A DNA stretch of 64,000 nt from Colletotrichum lupini (taxonomy: Eukaryota > Ascomycota > Sordariomycetes > Glomerellales > Glomerellaceae): NCBI RefSeq assembly GCF_023278565.1, contig NC_064676.1, positions 3,100,001 through 3,164,000 on the forward strand. The letters run 5' to 3'. Both the position numbers and the translations under genes were made by a program. Under the pieces are notes generated by a model. That model searched no databases. It worked only from the letters and a program-made list of their open reading frames with translations, and was not told where the DNA came from. Each line of letters begins with the position of its first letter. Within the stretch, counting starts at the first letter, position 1. This document shows positions 32,107 to 43,322 of the stretch, in pieces.

Positions 32107-34708
32107 ATGGTTGGTCTCGGTCCCAAGGTTCCGCCCAGTAGGAAGGGTAAGTTTTGCAGCTGCGATTCCCCCTTCATTTTACTCCTTCTCCCTACCTTTG
32201 GACTCCTGAAAATACCCAAGGGCGACACGATGGCCTTGTATGCAAAAATGAAATGGTGTGCCGCCTCACGTTGAGACTGAGACAGCTCTCGAGATGATAT
32301 GGTCTTCAAGCTACTGCGCACTGTACGCCATTCCGCTGGTGTCGTCCCACCCTCCAAGTCATCCTCAACGCCTCACCCTCAAAACTTTCGTCCCGCTCGC
32401 ACCATCACAATCACCACCATCCAATCCTGTCTCTCACCGACGGCTGGAACGGCCAATTGCCATTCGGAGATGACGCGCCACAAGGCTGGACCGCCATGCA
32501 GCACTTCCCGGTGGCCGGAGCTTCCCCAAGCCAGAGGGGTACCTTGCTCGTCAAGCAAAAGCAACTCTCTTGGGAAAAGCTCAAGCCATCCAGCGTTGCG
32601 GTGGAAGACCTTGTCTCACTTTGCCAGACATTCCCCCACCTTGATCCCCCAGCTTTCTTTCTCCGATGACTGCAACTATCTAGTTATAAAGAAGCTGGCA
32701 AGCGCTGCTTGTCTCCCCTCCAGACCTTTGTGTTGACCGCTACATCAATTGCTTGTTGTTATTTGCCCTTTGTCTCGAGAGCTTCGATTCTGGATCTTGT
32801 TTTCCTGAACACAATCATTTTGTGATACCCATCCACCAAACGTTGTCACGCTCAAGTGTGGCAAGACACCAAAATCTTACAGCCAGCTTCACACAACCGT
32901 CACGATGGTGGACAGAGCGATTGCTCCCGCTACAAGGGAGAGATCCTACCACCACACCGATATCTTTGTGCCATCACGTCAAAGCAAGAACACACATCTA
33001 CAGATTCAACACATTCATGTCCGCTAACTATGTGTGAAAATCTAGGTTCCATGGCCGATGTGCCTAAGGATCTTCTGGCTGAGGTCAAGAAGCTCGAGGA
33101 GCAATTCACCGTTCCGACTGAGAAGCTCAAGCAGATCAGCGCGCACTTCATCACAGAACTGGACAAGGGTAAGTTGACACCTGTTGGAAATTGAAGTTTT
33201 TCATGGAACTGACTTGAAGCATAGGTCTGAGTGTCGAGGGCGGTAGTATCGTATGTTGAGACCTGAATATTTGTTGGCATTTGGAGCACCTTTCTAACTA
33301 TGTCTACAGCCCATGAACCCGACCTGGGTCATGTCCTTCCCTGATGGCTACGAGACCGGCACTTACCTTGCCCTCGACATGGGCGGAACCAACCTCCGTG
33401 TCTGTGAGATCACCTTGACGGATCAGAAGTCTGAGTTCGACATCATTCAGTCAAAGTACCGCATGCCCGAGGAGCTCAAGACCGGCCAGTCAGAGGAGCT
33501 GTGGGAGTACATTGCCGACTGCCTAGCTCAGTTCATCCAGACTCACCATCCCGACCACCCTCAATCTCAGAAGATTCCTCTGGGTTTCACCTTCTCCTAC
33601 CCTGCCACCCAGAACTACATCGATGAGGGCATCCTCCAGCGCTGGACCAAGGGTTTCGATATTGCCGGAGTTGAGGGTCACAACGTTGTCCCTTTCCTTG
33701 AGGCTGCTCTGGCGGCCAAGGTATGATAAGATTACTTGAGCACAGATGAAGCACTAGTAACTAACTCCCGCTTAGAACGTCCCTATCAAGCTGTCTGCTC
33801 TGATCAACGATACCACTGGCACCCTGATTGCCTCTGCCTACACCGACACTAAGATGAAGATTGGCTGTATCTTTGGCACTGGCTGCAACGCTGCTTACAT
33901 GGAGGACTGCGGCTCCATCCCCAAGCTTGCTCACATGAACTTGCCTCCCAACACCCCCATGGCCATCAACTGCGAGTGGGGTGCTTTCGACAACGAGCAC
34001 AAGGTCTTGCCTCGTACCCCCTACGACATCATCATCGACAAGGACTCTCCTCGTCCCGGCCAGCAGGCCTTTGAAAAGATGATTGCCGGTCTCTACTTGG
34101 GCGAGATCTTCCGCCTGGTCCTTGTTGACCTCCACGACAACAAGTCTGTGCACATCTTCGAGAACCAGGACATTGCCAAGCTCCGTAAGGCCTACACCTT
34201 GGATTCCTCGTTCCTGTCCGCCATTGAGGAGTAAGTTTTCTTCATCTTGAAGCTGCCCCAGATTAGTATGCTAACCCGATACAGCGACCCCTTCGAGAAC
34301 CTTCAGGAGACTAGCGACCTCTTCCTCTCCAAGCTGAACCTCAAGGCCACCAGACCCGAGTTGGAGCTGGTCCGCCGCCTTGCTGAGCTCATTGGCACCC
34401 GTGCCGCCCGCCTCTCGGCTTGCGGTGTTGCTGCCATCTGCATGAAGAAGGGCTACGACAACTGCCACGTCGGTGCTGACGGTTCGGTCTTTAACAAGTA
34501 CCCCCACTTCAAGGCCCGTGGCGCCCAGGCTCTGCGCGAGATTCTCGACTGGCCTGCTAAGACCAACCCTAAGGAGGAGGATCCTGTTGAGATTCTCGCA
34601 GCAGAGGACGGCAGTGGTGTTGGCGCCGCCCTGATTGCCGCCTTGACCCTTAAGAGAGTCCAGAACGGCAACATGGCTGGCATTCTCCACCCCGAGAACT
34701 TCACATAG
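32107..34708 (+). CDS. hxkA: Hexokinase (hxkA/HXK type)
   Basis: Six exons (32107-32146, 33046-33168, 33225-33250, 33310-33720, 33776-34230, 34285-34708) give 492 residues. The first exon is only 40 nt and encodes the N-terminus MVGLGPKVPPSRK; an 899-bp intron follows. The phosphate-binding loop LDMGGTNLR is at about 85-92 and the sugar-binding LGFTFSYPATQ at about 154-164. The catalytic Asp212 lies in INDTTGTL, and IFGTGCNAAYME and the adenosine-binding EDGSGVGAALIAAL near the end complete the fold. It phosphorylates glucose and fructose with ATP, the entry to glycolysis. In related fungi this enzyme also takes part in carbon catabolite repression. All junctions keep frame. It is convergent with RMT2, with 186 bp between stops. 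Confidence 0.95.
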
Positions 34709-34894
34709 TCGTCCCAAGACACGAGGACGGGTTGAAGAGGCAATGAGATTAAACAAAAAGCGAGGTCTTGTTAGATTGGGGGGTCTTTTTGATAGGAAGT
34801 CTTATCTGCATTGGCTCTACGGTTATGTCCACCAGACCTACTAGATAGCTCATACAAGCAGTATTCCTACCCCCATCCCAGCTTTTACTTATTT

Positions 34895-36383
34895 TCAGCC
34901 CATGAACGTGCATGTGGGCAAGCGGTACTCTATCACCTGTTAGTATTGTCGAGGCATCAGTACACCCAGAAGAAGAAAACTCACTATCCAAAGTCCAGTA
35001 CCGGCGCACGACACCCTCCCACTCGCCGGCGCCAGCCTTTTCCAAACCCTTCATGTCGACGTCCATCTCGTCCCACTCGACGTCCAGACCGGCGTCGGCC
35101 ATGTGCATCTCGACGACCTTGGTGTAGACGTCGTAGCATATCCTCCGGTCGGCGCCCAGACCGTTGAAGAAGCTGAAGCGCCCCTCGAAATCGAGCAGGC
35201 CGGGGATGTACTCCGTGAAGAATGTCTTCAGCTGGCCGTAGTCTTCGCCAAAGGTGTCAAAGTAGATTGCGTCGTAGACTTCGCCGGCCTCGAGGAGCTG
35301 GGGGACGATGTCTTGCCACCTGCCGCGGTGGATTTTGTAGGCTCCTGGTTGGGGGGATGAGGATTCCCATGACGCGCCGAAGGTGGAGGGGATCGAGTCG
35401 TCTGGGTTTGCGGTGGCTTTGGTGGTGTTGTCGATCGCGGCGAGGACTTCGGGGTGGGCTTCGATGATGTGGTGGCGGGCGGGGGATGTGGAGCGGAACA
35501 TGCTGTCGATTATGCCCATGCCGAAGCCGATGTTGAGGATGCGTTTGCCTGATGTCGCAGAGGCATCGGCGTCAGAGGAGCCCTGTGGCGGTGGTGGGAT
35601 GAGGGCGTCGACGCTCTTGCGCATGATTTCCGTCTCCCACGCCATCATGACGCCGTTGCCGGCCTCGTCGACGAGTTTGCCGGAGGAGTAGGTCAGGTTC
35701 GAGGCGAGGTACTCTTCCGAGTTGAGGGAAGGGTCCTGGACGGCGGGGGGTTGGAACGTTTTGGGTCCTTGCTGCTGTTCCTCTGAGACGGGTGCTGGTG
35801 CCTCGACGAGTTCTGGAGCTTCTTCCGCATCGTGTACGTCCTCAATGACAACGTCGTTGGCGTCTGCGGTCCCTCCGACGGCTGCCTCGACCTCATCCTC
35901 GTCCATCTCCGAGCCCCCCGAAGAAAGCGCCTCATACCCGTCCAACAAGCCAAACAGCATCTCTGCGCGCACGCCGGCCTCGACGCAGAGGTTATAGAGG
36001 CCCTTTTGGCCGAGGCGGAGGGCGAGACAGCCCGGTGTCTCGTTGTTGTTGTCGACGTCGTTCCAGATTGCGCCGGAGAGGAAGAGCTCGTGGACTGTTT
36101 CCTTTGCTTCTTCTACCTGGAAGTCTTCGCCTGCTTCGCCGTCATCCCCGTTTTGGGCTTCATTCTCGGTGGAAGGGGGGGCAGGTCCGCAAGCTCGAAT
36201 GGCGGCGTGGAGGGGCGTCTCGCCGGTCGTCGGGTCCTGGCAGCTCGCTTGGCCGGGCTCCTGGAGAAGTTTCTTGAGGGCGGAGGTGTCGTGGCTCCAA
36301 GCGTGGAGGAGGATTTCGCGGGTTGCGTCGGGGCAGTCTGTCGTGATGCGGGCTTGCATCGAGTCGTCGATCGGTGTCGCCAT
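34895..36383 (-). CDS. RMT2: Protein arginine N-methyltransferase 2 (delta-N type), ankyrin-repeat
   Basis: Two exons (36383-34985 and 34929-34895) give 477 residues. The N-terminal half holds ankyrin-like repeats (GETPLHAAIR near 55-64, ETPGCLALRLGQKGLY near 115-130) and an acidic linker. The C-terminal half is a SAM methyltransferase: ILNIGFGMGIID (motif I), HHIIEAHPEV, YDAIYFDTFGEDY and FFNGLG. The short last exon restores the invariant ending WTLDKYRLPxCTF when the second of two close acceptors (34930) is used. Yeast Rmt2 methylates the delta-nitrogen of an arginine in ribosomal protein uL11 (Rpl12). Without splicing the frame runs on to 34749 with an unrelated tail, which I reject. Confidence 0.92.
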
Positions 36384-37700
36384 GGTTGTATGTATATGGT
36401 GGTTTGGAGGGGTAAGTCGAGGGATGTTGACTCTGAGTGTGGGGGAGCTTCGTTCGTCTGGGGGGAGAGAAAACCTCGATCGGAAGGAAGGGGTTCGGCG
36501 AAAGACACGGCTTTTGCTCCGGTCGGTGTGCCGGAGTTGGTAGGGGTGTCTAGGTCCGTGGTGCGGTAGGATTCTTCGATATCGGCCGGGTGTCTAGTCC
36601 GTACAACTTTTTTTTTTGGCCTGCCGTGTCCGCGCCGGTGTGTATCCCCCGCCGACCCCGCCATCCGCCGAACGAGAAAAAAAAAGTCGTCCAGGTCGAG
36701 CCCTCCTGCGGGCTGCAGCAACAGCTGGGCCACCGTGTGACGTCTGCCGCACGTGCGCATCTGCTGCTCGCAATTGGCCAATTGACACCCCCGTGCCGCC
36801 CCCTGCGGCTAGCTCTGGGTACCAGCGGAAACTGGAGCCAGACACCCACTGGGACCACCAGACTACCTGGAGCTAAGCCGGGTTGGAGCCGCGCTTTACT
36901 GGGTCAGGACCGCTAAAGGACTCGAAAGTTGCGAGGGAGATACGATGGCAGGAGAGGACGGATGCGCCAGCTCCCACGTTTTTCGTTTCTCGTTCTTTAC
37001 ATGCCTCGTGAGATAGAACGCTTGAATCCCGAAGTTGAGTCTTGCAGATTCGGAAACAAATCTAGAAATGAAGGGAGTTAAGTAAGAAAACATAAGGTAG
37101 TATAAGAAGCTGAAGGACAGTCAGGTGCCCTAGAGCAGTGGAGGATTGGCCGTGCGGTGTCACTCAGTTAACGTGGTTGGCAACTGCAGCACATTGCAGG
37201 CAGTACCAAGGTAGCGGCCCCCCCGTCTGAGGGCCCCCTGTCCGAAGCTTGTCTCGTAACCATCGGCCGCCGCCTCGCATTCCATCGCCTTTTGTTTTGC
37301 CTGCAACACCCGACCGCGCGACAGGCGAAAGCTTCCCAAATCCTCTCATACTTTTCTCCAATATCTGCAACATTTCCGCCCAAGTCGGTTACACGGCGCA
37401 AAAGCTGCATAAGGTGAGACCTCTATCCGAATAAATCTCCTCAATTCGACTCCACATCGTCAACAAGCAAGCCCCCTCAAGAATTCCATTACCCAAAAGC
37501 CAAACTAATTCTGGGCGTTTCTTCGACTAAGCCTCCTTTGCTTTTTTCTGCCTGGCTATGCCCATACCGATGATGCCATTTCTCTCGAGACCCGAATCCT
37601 CATGCTAATTGTCTACGATACAAAGACGCAGGAACGAACTTGGCGACCGAGTCTAGCACCCAGCGAATCTCCCTGGCGCGCCCCTCCCGGCATCGTCGTC
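36384..37700. other. Divergent promoter region of RMT2 and VTC4
   Basis: 1.3 kb between divergent starts. It contains the perfect 14-bp palindrome CAATTGGCCAATTG (36771-36784), which carries CCAAT boxes on both strands, plus candidate PHO elements listed separately. The open frame reaching the VTC4 start from 37602 is treated as leader. Confidence 0.5.
36750..37175. promoter_or_regulatory. Candidate PHO-type (CACGTG/CACGTT) sites upstream of VTC4
   Basis: CACGTG at 36750-36755, CACGTTTTT beginning at 36975, and CACGTT on the minus strand at 37170-37175. In yeast and Neurospora the phosphate regulators Pho4/NUC-1 bind such E-box-like sites, and VTC genes are phosphate-controlled. Short motifs can occur by chance, so this is suggestive only. 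Confidence 0.35.
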
Positions 37701-40174
37701 ATGAAGTTCGGCGAGCAGCTCCGCTCGAGCATCATCCGCGAGTACCAATGGTACTACATCGACTACGACGCCCTCAAGGCCGACCTCAAGACCGCCACGG
37801 GCCCCGTCACACCCGCCGACAATAGCAATGGCAAGGGCAAGGGCGGCAAGCGCGAGTGGTCCGAGGAGGATGAGGGCCGCTTCGTCAAGAAGCTCGAGGC
37901 CGAGCTCGACAAGGTCCATACGAAGCAGCAGGTCAAGGCCATGGAGATCTCGAGGCGCATTGCCGTGAGCGAGCGCGAGGTCAAGGGCGTCGTCAATCGT
38001 CTCGTCGAGCGCGGCCCCCGCGAGGAGGGCCCTAGTGAGGAAGAGTTCATGCTGCTCGAGGAGGACTTGAGCGACATTATTGCCGATGTCCACGATCTTG
38101 CCAAGTTTGTCCAGCTCAACTATACTGGTTTTTACAAGATTATTAAGAAGCATGACGTGAGGCATTCCTTGCGACATTGCACGTTCGGGTGGATCACTGA
38201 CGAGGCATAGAAAACAACTGGCTGGCACCTCAAGCCCGTCTTCGACACCCGACTCAAGGCGAAACCATTTTACAAGGAAAACTATGACGCTTCCGTAGTT
38301 CAGCTTTCCAAGTTGTACGATCTGGTCAGGACGAGAGGAAACCCAGTCAAGGGTGACAGCGCAGCCGGCGGCTCTCAGGGAAGCTTCGTTCGCAATACGA
38401 CAAAGTACTGGGTCCACCCAGACAACGTGACGGAGCTGAAGCTCATCATCTTGAAGCACTTGCCCGTACTTGTCTTTAATGCAAGCAAGGAGTTTGAGAT
38501 CCAGGACTCGGCCATCACGTCCATCTACTACGACAACCCGGAGACTTGGGATCTGTACGAGGGCCGTCTGAAGAAGACGGAGGGTGCCGAGGCCATTCGC
38601 CTGAGATGGTACGGTGGGATGCAGAGCGAGAACATCTTTGTCGAGCGCAAGACCCATCGCGAGGACTGGACCGGGGAGAAATCCGTCAAGGCGCGATTCT
38701 CGGTCAAGGAGAAGAACGTCAACGCCTACATGCGCGGTGAGCTGCTCCCCGCCGCTCTCTTCGAAAAGGCGCGTAAGGAGGGCAAGAAGCCCGAGAAGGC
38801 GATTGCCGAGGACGAGAGACTCGCAAAGGAGGTCCAGTACTCGACTCTCAAGAAGGGATACAAGCCGGTGTGCAGATCCTTCTACAATCGTACCGCCTTC
38901 CAGCTTCCCGCTGATGCTCGAGTCCGTATCTCGCTCGACACGGAGTTGACCATGGTCCGCGAGGACAACCTGGACGGCCGTAAGAGGTCCGGTGACAACT
39001 GGAGACGTATGGACATTGGTATCGACTATCCCTTTTCGCAACTGCCCCCCGAAGACATTGTGCGCTTCCCTTACGCCGTTCTCGAGGTCAAGCTTCAGAC
39101 GCAGCTCGGCCAAGAACCTCCGGAATGGGTTCGCCAGCTCATTTCCAGCCATCTTGTGGAGGCCGTGCCCAAGTTCTCAAAGTTCATTCACGGAGTCGCT
39201 TGCCTCTTCCCCGACCGCATCAACCTGCTTCCATTCTGGATGCCGCAGATGGACGTGGATATCCGGAAGCCCGTTACGCACGACTTTGGAATCCACAGAC
39301 CCAACCAGTCGGCAACTACCACTACATCAGATGATGACGAGGATGACGAGCTAGACTCTGATGACGAGGAGGGTCCCTTGGTAGCCAGCAATAATGGTGC
39401 CACTAACGGAGAGTCGAGTGGTCAGGGAGCTGCTAGGAACGGCGGGACCGCGCTCGATGTCGAAGGCCAGACCGTCGATACCATTGCCCCCGTCGACAAC
39501 GAAGACTTTTTGTACGACTCGGACGAGGAGTACGACGCCGACGAGGCCCTCGAGGAAGCCAGACGGGTCGGAGGCTGGACTTACTACAAGGCGCTTGCCT
39601 CCACAAAGGCACAAGCATTTGGCGAGCGCGCCATCGACGTGCTCAAGTGGACCGTGCCGCATCCCCGTGGCTCTGTGATCCCCAGGCGTGAAGTACAGAC
39701 GACGCTCTTCGGCTCGGGGGCGATTCAGACCAAGAGGTTCAAGGCCCCCAAGGGCAAGAAGATTTACGTGCCGGTCCGCGTGGAACCCAAGGTGTACTTT
39801 GCCGCCGAGAGAACCTTCCTCGGATGGGTGAGTCTCTCATATCCTCTTGACAAGAAATCCCCGAACAGCTGCTAACACAACCAAAACAATAGCTCGAATA
39901 CTCCATCTACGTCGGCACCGTCGCCGTCACGCTCCTCAACTTTGGCTCCAAGCCCACGCCCATGTCCTTCATCGTGGCCGGCGTCTTCACCCTCCTCGCC
40001 ATCATGTCGCTCTGCTACTCGGTCGTGATCTACCTGTACCGGAGCAACGCCATCCGCAACCGCAAGGCGGCCAAGTTTTACGACAAGTGGGGGCCTAGCG
40101 CGCTCTGCGCTTCCTTGTTCATTGCCGTCCTGCTTAACTTTGCGTTTGAGGGCAATGCAAGGGAGTATTGGTAA
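37701..40174 (+). CDS. VTC4: Vacuolar transporter chaperone VTC4, polyphosphate polymerase
   Basis: Exons 37701-38156, 38211-39827 and 39893-40174 join to 784 residues. An N-terminal SPX domain (about 1-155: MKFGEQL start, [29 protein letters not shown]) senses inositol pyrophosphates. The central tunnel-shaped polyphosphate polymerase domain (about 190-490) shows [48 protein letters not shown] and [13 protein letters not shown]. An acidic, low-complexity linker follows, then three membrane helices in the last exon. VTC4 is the catalytic subunit that makes polyphosphate from ATP while moving it into the vacuole. An in-frame upstream ATG at 37602 exists, but SPX proteins of this family begin MKFG. 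Preserved basic residues set it apart from VTC2/3. Confidence 0.95.
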
Positions 40175-42047
40175 GTAAGGATTGTCTGGATGGTGTGCGT
40201 GCGTGTGTGGTGTCTAAAGTAGTTTTACCTTTTATCTTGGAAAAAGCGAATTGTGTTGTTTTCTTTTTGATGTATTGTGTATTGTAGCGGAATCGTATAA
40301 AGATGGTCTATTAGAAACTGGTAGGGTTGGTGTGTCTTATGCCCACCCTTCTTGATTGCGTTGTTTTGGTACGGAGCATGGTTTATTGCTTCTTGCGATG
40401 GCGACTACATATATTATAACGTATCCTACTTGAACATGTAGACATTCATTGAGCACAAGGCCCCTACTTGCACCCATTTGCTACCTGTGTCAAAATAAGT
40501 CCTTTTATCCGGTGTGCCATTGTCAGTCGATGTTGAGGGAAAACAAGACAGCTATCCCAGGCTACCTACTCAGGCAATACCGTGAAGTCCAGAATACGCC
40601 ACAGCGAAACGCAATTCTTTTCTCTCGAACTTTTACTCTCCATATTTTCACGATAACTGCCTCAAGAATGCGAGAATCTGTGGCCCTGTGAGTCCATGAT
40701 GTTCTCCTCCAGCTGAGAATCGGTACCTACCACACAAACATATGCTTTTGAAAGGCTATTTACTCGTTCAACGAATGGGTTTTCCAACTTCAATCTGCAT
40801 CATTGACAATGTTAGTTGACTTGGTCTTATTGGGTAATTATTCACGAAGCGATCAAGTAGTGTCTTTTTCCTCGTGAAAAAAAGAAATTTGGACAGGTTG
40901 ACAAGTCGTGTAGTTGATGCTGACCGCATTAAATCCCATGTCGCGGATCTTGGCCCTTCACTGCAATTTTAACCCCACTAGAAGGGACTGGACGTGGCCA
41001 GCATCCATCCAATGACACGACGGCAAGACTTTCGCCTTTCGTAGTTGGTAACAAACATTTACGTTTTTTCGATTCACTTCTCGTAATGCTTTTGTTTCTA
41101 AACTATAGGGTATCAAATCTTAAAATCGATACGACCAGATCTAAATGAGGTTCTCTGGAAGGTAATGCCATGAACTTTTTGAGGTCGGTTGAGATGAAGT
41201 AGAGCAAATACTTCAATAGGTGCTAACAAGTTCATTTGCCTTTGCTTTGATGTAATGAAGTCCGTTGATGTGCCTAGATATGCAGGCACTAGGCTGAGCT
41301 GACCCCTCACCGACTGCAGCGTTGAGGATCCTGACCAACGAATCGAGGTTTCACTGCAATTTTAACCCCCCCCCCCCAAGGGAATTGAATACCAGGCAGG
41401 GTAAGCAGGCTACCCACTTACCCTTATTGGTGGTGGAGATGATATAGGGGGCCTCTTCACAGCAAACCCCCTCCCCCCCCCCTATAGAGGGTTGGACAAG
41501 GGAAGACAACAAAAATTGGGATATATATACAGATTCGTACCAAGTCTGCCCGCTTTTCTACTACCTGTGCGGGCTTCCAATTTCTATTCGTAACATGACG
41601 AGAGTAACTTCCCAGCGTGGTTGAGAAGCCCAGGTATGCGTTCGACAAAGGACAGATGGAGAAGCTTGGAAATGGGCAAGCCTTTGCCATTGTTCGGGTT
41701 AGATATGTGGTAGTGTGAAGCTTAGAGAGTCACTCAACGAGGTCGAATGTTGCTGTTTAGTCTACTGCGATGTTGGCTCGTTTAGAAACACTGTTTGAAG
41801 TTGACTGGCCTGACAATATTGCATATTCACTTTCACTTTCAGATGAGCAATATCAGAATAATGGTGTCAACAGTTGTTGAAGCTATCTAACTACCCTAGT
41901 ACCAAATACACTTCCAAGCCAAACCCAAGAAATTCAAAATATCTCAAACTCCAACATCATTGACCGTGAAGCTTCCATTACATCCAACCGTTTCCACCAA
42001 AAAGAAAACTTCCTTCTCGCGTAAGAAGCAGCAAACATCTGACTCTT
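40175..42047. other. Spacer between VTC4 and Hsp20-like gene (convergent)
   Basis: 1.9 kb with no recognised gene. A 20-bp sequence (TTCACTGCAATTTTAACCCC) occurs at 40957-40976 and again at 41350-41369; the second copy runs into a poly-C tract. A second C-rich tract is near 41466-41480. Confidence 0.5.
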
Positions 42048-43322
42048 CTACTCGATATCAACCTTGTGGATCTCAGTCCACTCCTTCTCAACCTTGGGCA
42101 CAGTCACCACCAAAATTCCATCCTCCATCTTGGCCGTGATAGCCAGCGCGTCAATCTCCTCCCCTCTCTCCGAGGCAGCAGGAGCATTCTGACGCGTACG
42201 AGGCGGCAGCGGCACAGACCGGCTGAACATTCCGATCCTCCGCTCCCCGGACGCCAAAGTCGCCAGGAAGTCCTCGTCGCCGGGCCGGTACACCACGCCC
42301 GCGACGCGTAGCTCGCCCCTGTCGGCGTCCCAGTTCACGCCGACGTCCTCCTTCTTGGCGCCGGGGAGGGCAAAGTGCAGCACATAGGCGCGGTCCGTGG
42401 AGAAGATGTCGACGGGGGGCGTGAATGCCGAGTCCATGTCGGCGTTGTCGTTGTCGGCGGCCGCACCACCATCGCGGGTGCCGGCGGCGTTGTTGTTGAG
42501 GCCGCCGAAGCGGGTGGCCCAGTCGCGGACTTGTTGGGCAAAGGGGTGGTCGGCGAACTGGTTCAGCCACTCTTGCCAGTTTGCGAAATCAAAGGTGCCG
42601 GCTGGGTTGTGGCCGTAGGGCGGGGGAGGAGGTGGAGGCGGGTGCGGTGCGCCGAAGGGGGGCGGGGGACCGGGGGGAGGTGGTGGGCCCCGGTGGCCGT
42701 GGTGGCCGTGTCTGCTGTGGCGCGCGCCCCAGGGATCGGATCCGCCGCCGGGGGGTCCACCGCCGAAGCGACCTCCGCGACCTCCGCGGCCTGGACCGCC
42801 GCGGCGGCCGGGGCCATGGTGGTGGTGAGGGTGGGGATGGGGGTGACCTGCGTGCTCGGGGCCGTCTTCGTTGGGGCCGTCACGCATGGTATCGGGGGAG
42901 TCGTCCTTTTCCTTGTCGGAGAAGTCGCCCTCTTCGGGGGTATCGTCTGCGTTGCGCATGGTCTCGTCGACGACCTCGCCCTCGCCGTCGTTCATGTCGC
43001 CGCGCCGTCCGTGGTGACCTCTGCCGCCGCATCGACCGCCACCGCGGCGACGACCACCGAATCCACCGCGGAAATCACCCCAACCGCCGTAGGGGCCTCC
43101 CCAGCCGCCAGGGCCACCGGGGCCGCCGCCAAAAGGGTGTTCGGCACCGTGGAAGGGGAAGCCTGGGGGGAAGTTTGCCCAGGGACCGGGGCCAGTGGAG
43201 TGGTCTACACCGGCGCCGGCGCGCATATTGGGGTCGAGGGAGTGGATGAAGCTCCAGAGGCCTTGAGGGCCACCTGGGCGACCCCAAGGATTGTTATTAC
43301 CGTTTGGACCTGCCCAAGACAT
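42048..43322 (-). CDS. Hsp20/alpha-crystallin-like protein with long low-complexity N-terminus
   Basis: A single-exon gene of 424 residues. The last 125 or so residues form an alpha-crystallin-like domain: FTPPVDIFSTDRAYVLHFAL, PGAKKEDVGVNWD, a GxLRVAGVVYRPG strand, ERRIGMFSRSVPLPP and the closing MEDGILVVTVPK. The 300-residue N-terminal part is Gly/Pro/Arg/His-rich, with FGG and RGG-like blocks (about 60-110), a His/Pro run and proline runs of 5 to 8. Small heat-shock proteins hold unfolded clients in oligomers; such a long disordered arm is much larger than the usual 50-100 residues and could favour condensates (inference). A two-unit heat-shock-like sequence GAAggTTC is at 43881-43888, about 560 bp upstream, too weak to count alone. 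Confidence 0.85.
   Translation of the reverse strand: MSWAGPNGNNNPWGRPGGPQGLWSFIHSLDPNMRAGAGVDHSTGPGPWANFPPGFPFHGAEHPFGGGPGGPGGWGGPYGGWGDFRGGFGGRRRGGGRCGGRGHHGRRGDMNDGEGEVVDETMRNADDTPEEGDFSDKEKDDSPDTMRDGPNEDGPEHAGHPHPHPHHHHGPGRRGGPGRGGRGGRFGGGPPGGGSDPWGARHSRHGHHGHRGPPPPPGPPPPFGAPHPPPPPPPPYGHNPAGTFDFANWQEWLNQFADHPFAQQVRDWATRFGGLNNNAAGTRDGGAAADNDNADMDSAFTPPVDIFSTDRAYVLHFALPGAKKEDVGVNWDADRGELRVAGVVYRPGDEDFLATLASGERRIGMFSRSVPLPPRTRQNAPAASERGEEIDALAITAKMEDGILVVTVPKVEKEWTEIHKVDIE

Noticed and set aside
37653..39152. 499-codon minus-strand frame
   Set aside because: Antisense of VTC4, whose sense frame has clear SPX and polymerase domains.
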